A stretch of DNA of 64,000 bases from Candidatus Aminicenantota bacterium (GTDB lineage: Bacteria > Acidobacteriota > Aminicenantia > Aminicenantales > Saccharicenantaceae), in NCBI GenBank assembly GCA_017999365.1, contig JAGNLW010000001.1, positions 194,239-258,238 of the forward strand, read 5' to 3'. A program made the translations under genes and the position numbers. Shown piece by piece: positions 63,338-64,000 of this stretch. A model generated the notes under the pieces. It did not search any database and was not told where the DNA came from. It saw only the letters and a program-made list of their open reading frames with translations. Position 1 is the first letter of the stretch, and each line of letters starts with the position of its first letter.

Positions 63338-64000
63338 CGGGCCGGGGCGGCGCGCCGGAAGGTCCAGTCGTCCGAAGCGTACTTGGCCGCCTGGAGGGCG
63401 CGGACGGCCTCGAGGTCCTCGGCCGACAGGGCGTAGCGCTCGAAGGAGGCCCCGAACAGGTCGGCGAAGCCCTGGACGAAGGGCCCGACGGCGGCGTCGA
63501 AATCGACAGGCCGGCCGAGGGCCTCGGAGAGCGAGGTCATGCCCAGGCTCTCGGGCGTCTCCCCGGGGGAAGAGACCGCGGCCAGCAGGGCTTCGTCCTT
63601 CTCGAGGGGGATGGAGCCGTGCTGGAGGAAGGCGTCGCCGGTCCGCTTCTGGGCGCTGCCGACGATCTTGCGGCCGCCGGTCTCGATCTCGTCGCGGGCC
63701 GGGAAGGCAAAGCAGGGCATGGTGCTCTTGACGTAGGCCGGGGGCGAGGTCTCGGCCAGCCGGGCGGCGACGCCCAGGATGGCCAGGCCGCCGAGCAGGG
63801 CCTGGGAGATGCGGCGGTAGGAGTCGCGCAGGGTTTCCGTGAAGACGGCCGTGTCGGAGGAGGCCACGGAATAGGTGACCTCGCGGTGATGGAGGACGAG
63901 CTTGCCGCCGGTCATGCGCCGGACGATGTCGATGCCGTGGGCGGCGCAGAAGTCCCGGTCGACGACCTTGTCGGCCGCCTGGGAGTAGCCCAGGGAGGCG
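63334..64000 (-). CDS. lplA: Lipoate-protein ligase A family protein, 5'-truncated by window edge
   Basis: Attaches lipoate (or octanoate) to lipoyl domains of dehydrogenase complexes. The frame is open to the window end and reads LGYSQAADKVVDRDFCAAHGIDIVRRMTGGKLVLHHREVTYS, the conserved substrate block. This is followed by GGRKIVGSAQKRTGDAFLQHGSIPLE with the catalytic Lys. The upstream part (about 50-70 residues) is missing. The closing FRRAAPAR is short, so the C-terminal accessory domain of long ligases is absent, as in LplA/LipM-type short enzymes. Confidence 0.88.
   Translation of the reverse strand, partial: ASLGYSQAADKVVDRDFCAAHGIDIVRRMTGGKLVLHHREVTYSVASSDTAVFTETLRDSYRRISQALLGGLAILGVAARLAETSPPAYVKSTMPCFAFPARDEIETGGRKIVGSAQKRTGDAFLQHGSIPLEKDEALLAAVSSPGETPESLGMTSLSEALGRPVDFDAAVGPFVQGFADLFGASFERYALSAEDLEAVRALQAAKYASDDWTFRRAAPAR

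Noticed and set aside
1..64000. CRISPR array, rRNA genes or riboswitches
   Set aside because: No regularly spaced direct repeats, rRNA sequence or known aptamer pattern was seen in the intergenic regions.

Overview
This is a very GC-rich, densely packed bacterial chromosome segment, truncated at both ends inside genes (a xylulokinase on the left, a lipoate-protein ligase A on the right). A TonB-dependent receptor with a carboxypeptidase-regulatory plug extension, a NamZ-type muramidase, LolA/OmpA-like envelope proteins and an RND tripartite pump point to a Gram-negative (diderm) cell. Together with two ATP/ADP-translocase-family carriers in a non-obligate-parasite setting, this suggests the Acidobacteriota / Candidatus Aminicenantota neighbourhood. 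That placement is inference from gene content; no rRNA or marker gene in the window proves it.

Layout. 0-5.5 kb: xylulokinase, a uroporphyrinogen-decarboxylase-family protein, glutamine synthetase and a NamZ lipoprotein. 5.5-16 kb: a phospho-signalling block. A plus-strand operon encodes a signal-peptide-bearing PPP phosphatase fused to a degenerate FAM20-like kinase domain, an ATP/ADP-carrier-family protein, and two exported proteins with FAM20-like kinase motifs. It converges on a minus-strand operon of STAS protein, carrier-HEAT fusion, FHA-GAF-PP2C phosphatase and RsbW-like kinase. 16-19 kb: a tautomerase and two APC amino-acid permeases. 19-28 kb: a CusCBA/CzcCBA-type heavy-metal pump with a small His/Cys-rich protein, then the TonB receptor. 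28-40 kb: an overlapping five-gene operon (three SDR epimerases, PAP2 phosphatase, CPBP protease), an S15 hydrolase, ispH plus two isoprenoid-synthase-fold proteins, PilZ and an APH-fold kinase. 40-49 kb: a signal-peptide-bearing methyltransferase, a MacA/MacB-like ABC exporter, OmpA and secreted proteins.

49.4-55.5 kb is a small integrative element in a tRNA-Leu(CAA) gene. It has identical 19-bp att cores, a displaced tRNA 3' half, a tyrosine integrase, an excisionase-like protein and AT-richer cargo: a TIR-domain protein, a membrane-spanning HNH nuclease, another membrane protein and several small proteins. It is a plausible defence island.

55.6-64 kb returns to the chromosomal backbone: a TrmH-family methyltransferase bracketed by REP palindromes, then two divergent ECF-sigma operons. 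One ends in an HtrA-like protein that has lost two of three catalytic residues; the other has a zinc anti-sigma factor, LiaF-like membrane proteins and a repeat-rich DUF4097-like protein. An unknown protein and lplA close the window.

Two genome-wide features stand out. Promoters fit TTGAC(A/G)-N17/18-TA(T/G/C)(A/C)(A/C)T, often with the -10 box only 6-13 bases from the start codon. Two families of dispersed palindromes (GGGGACACGTACC and AAGGGACC(T/G)GGTCTTCGC) sit between genes and in places form gene ends and a terminator.
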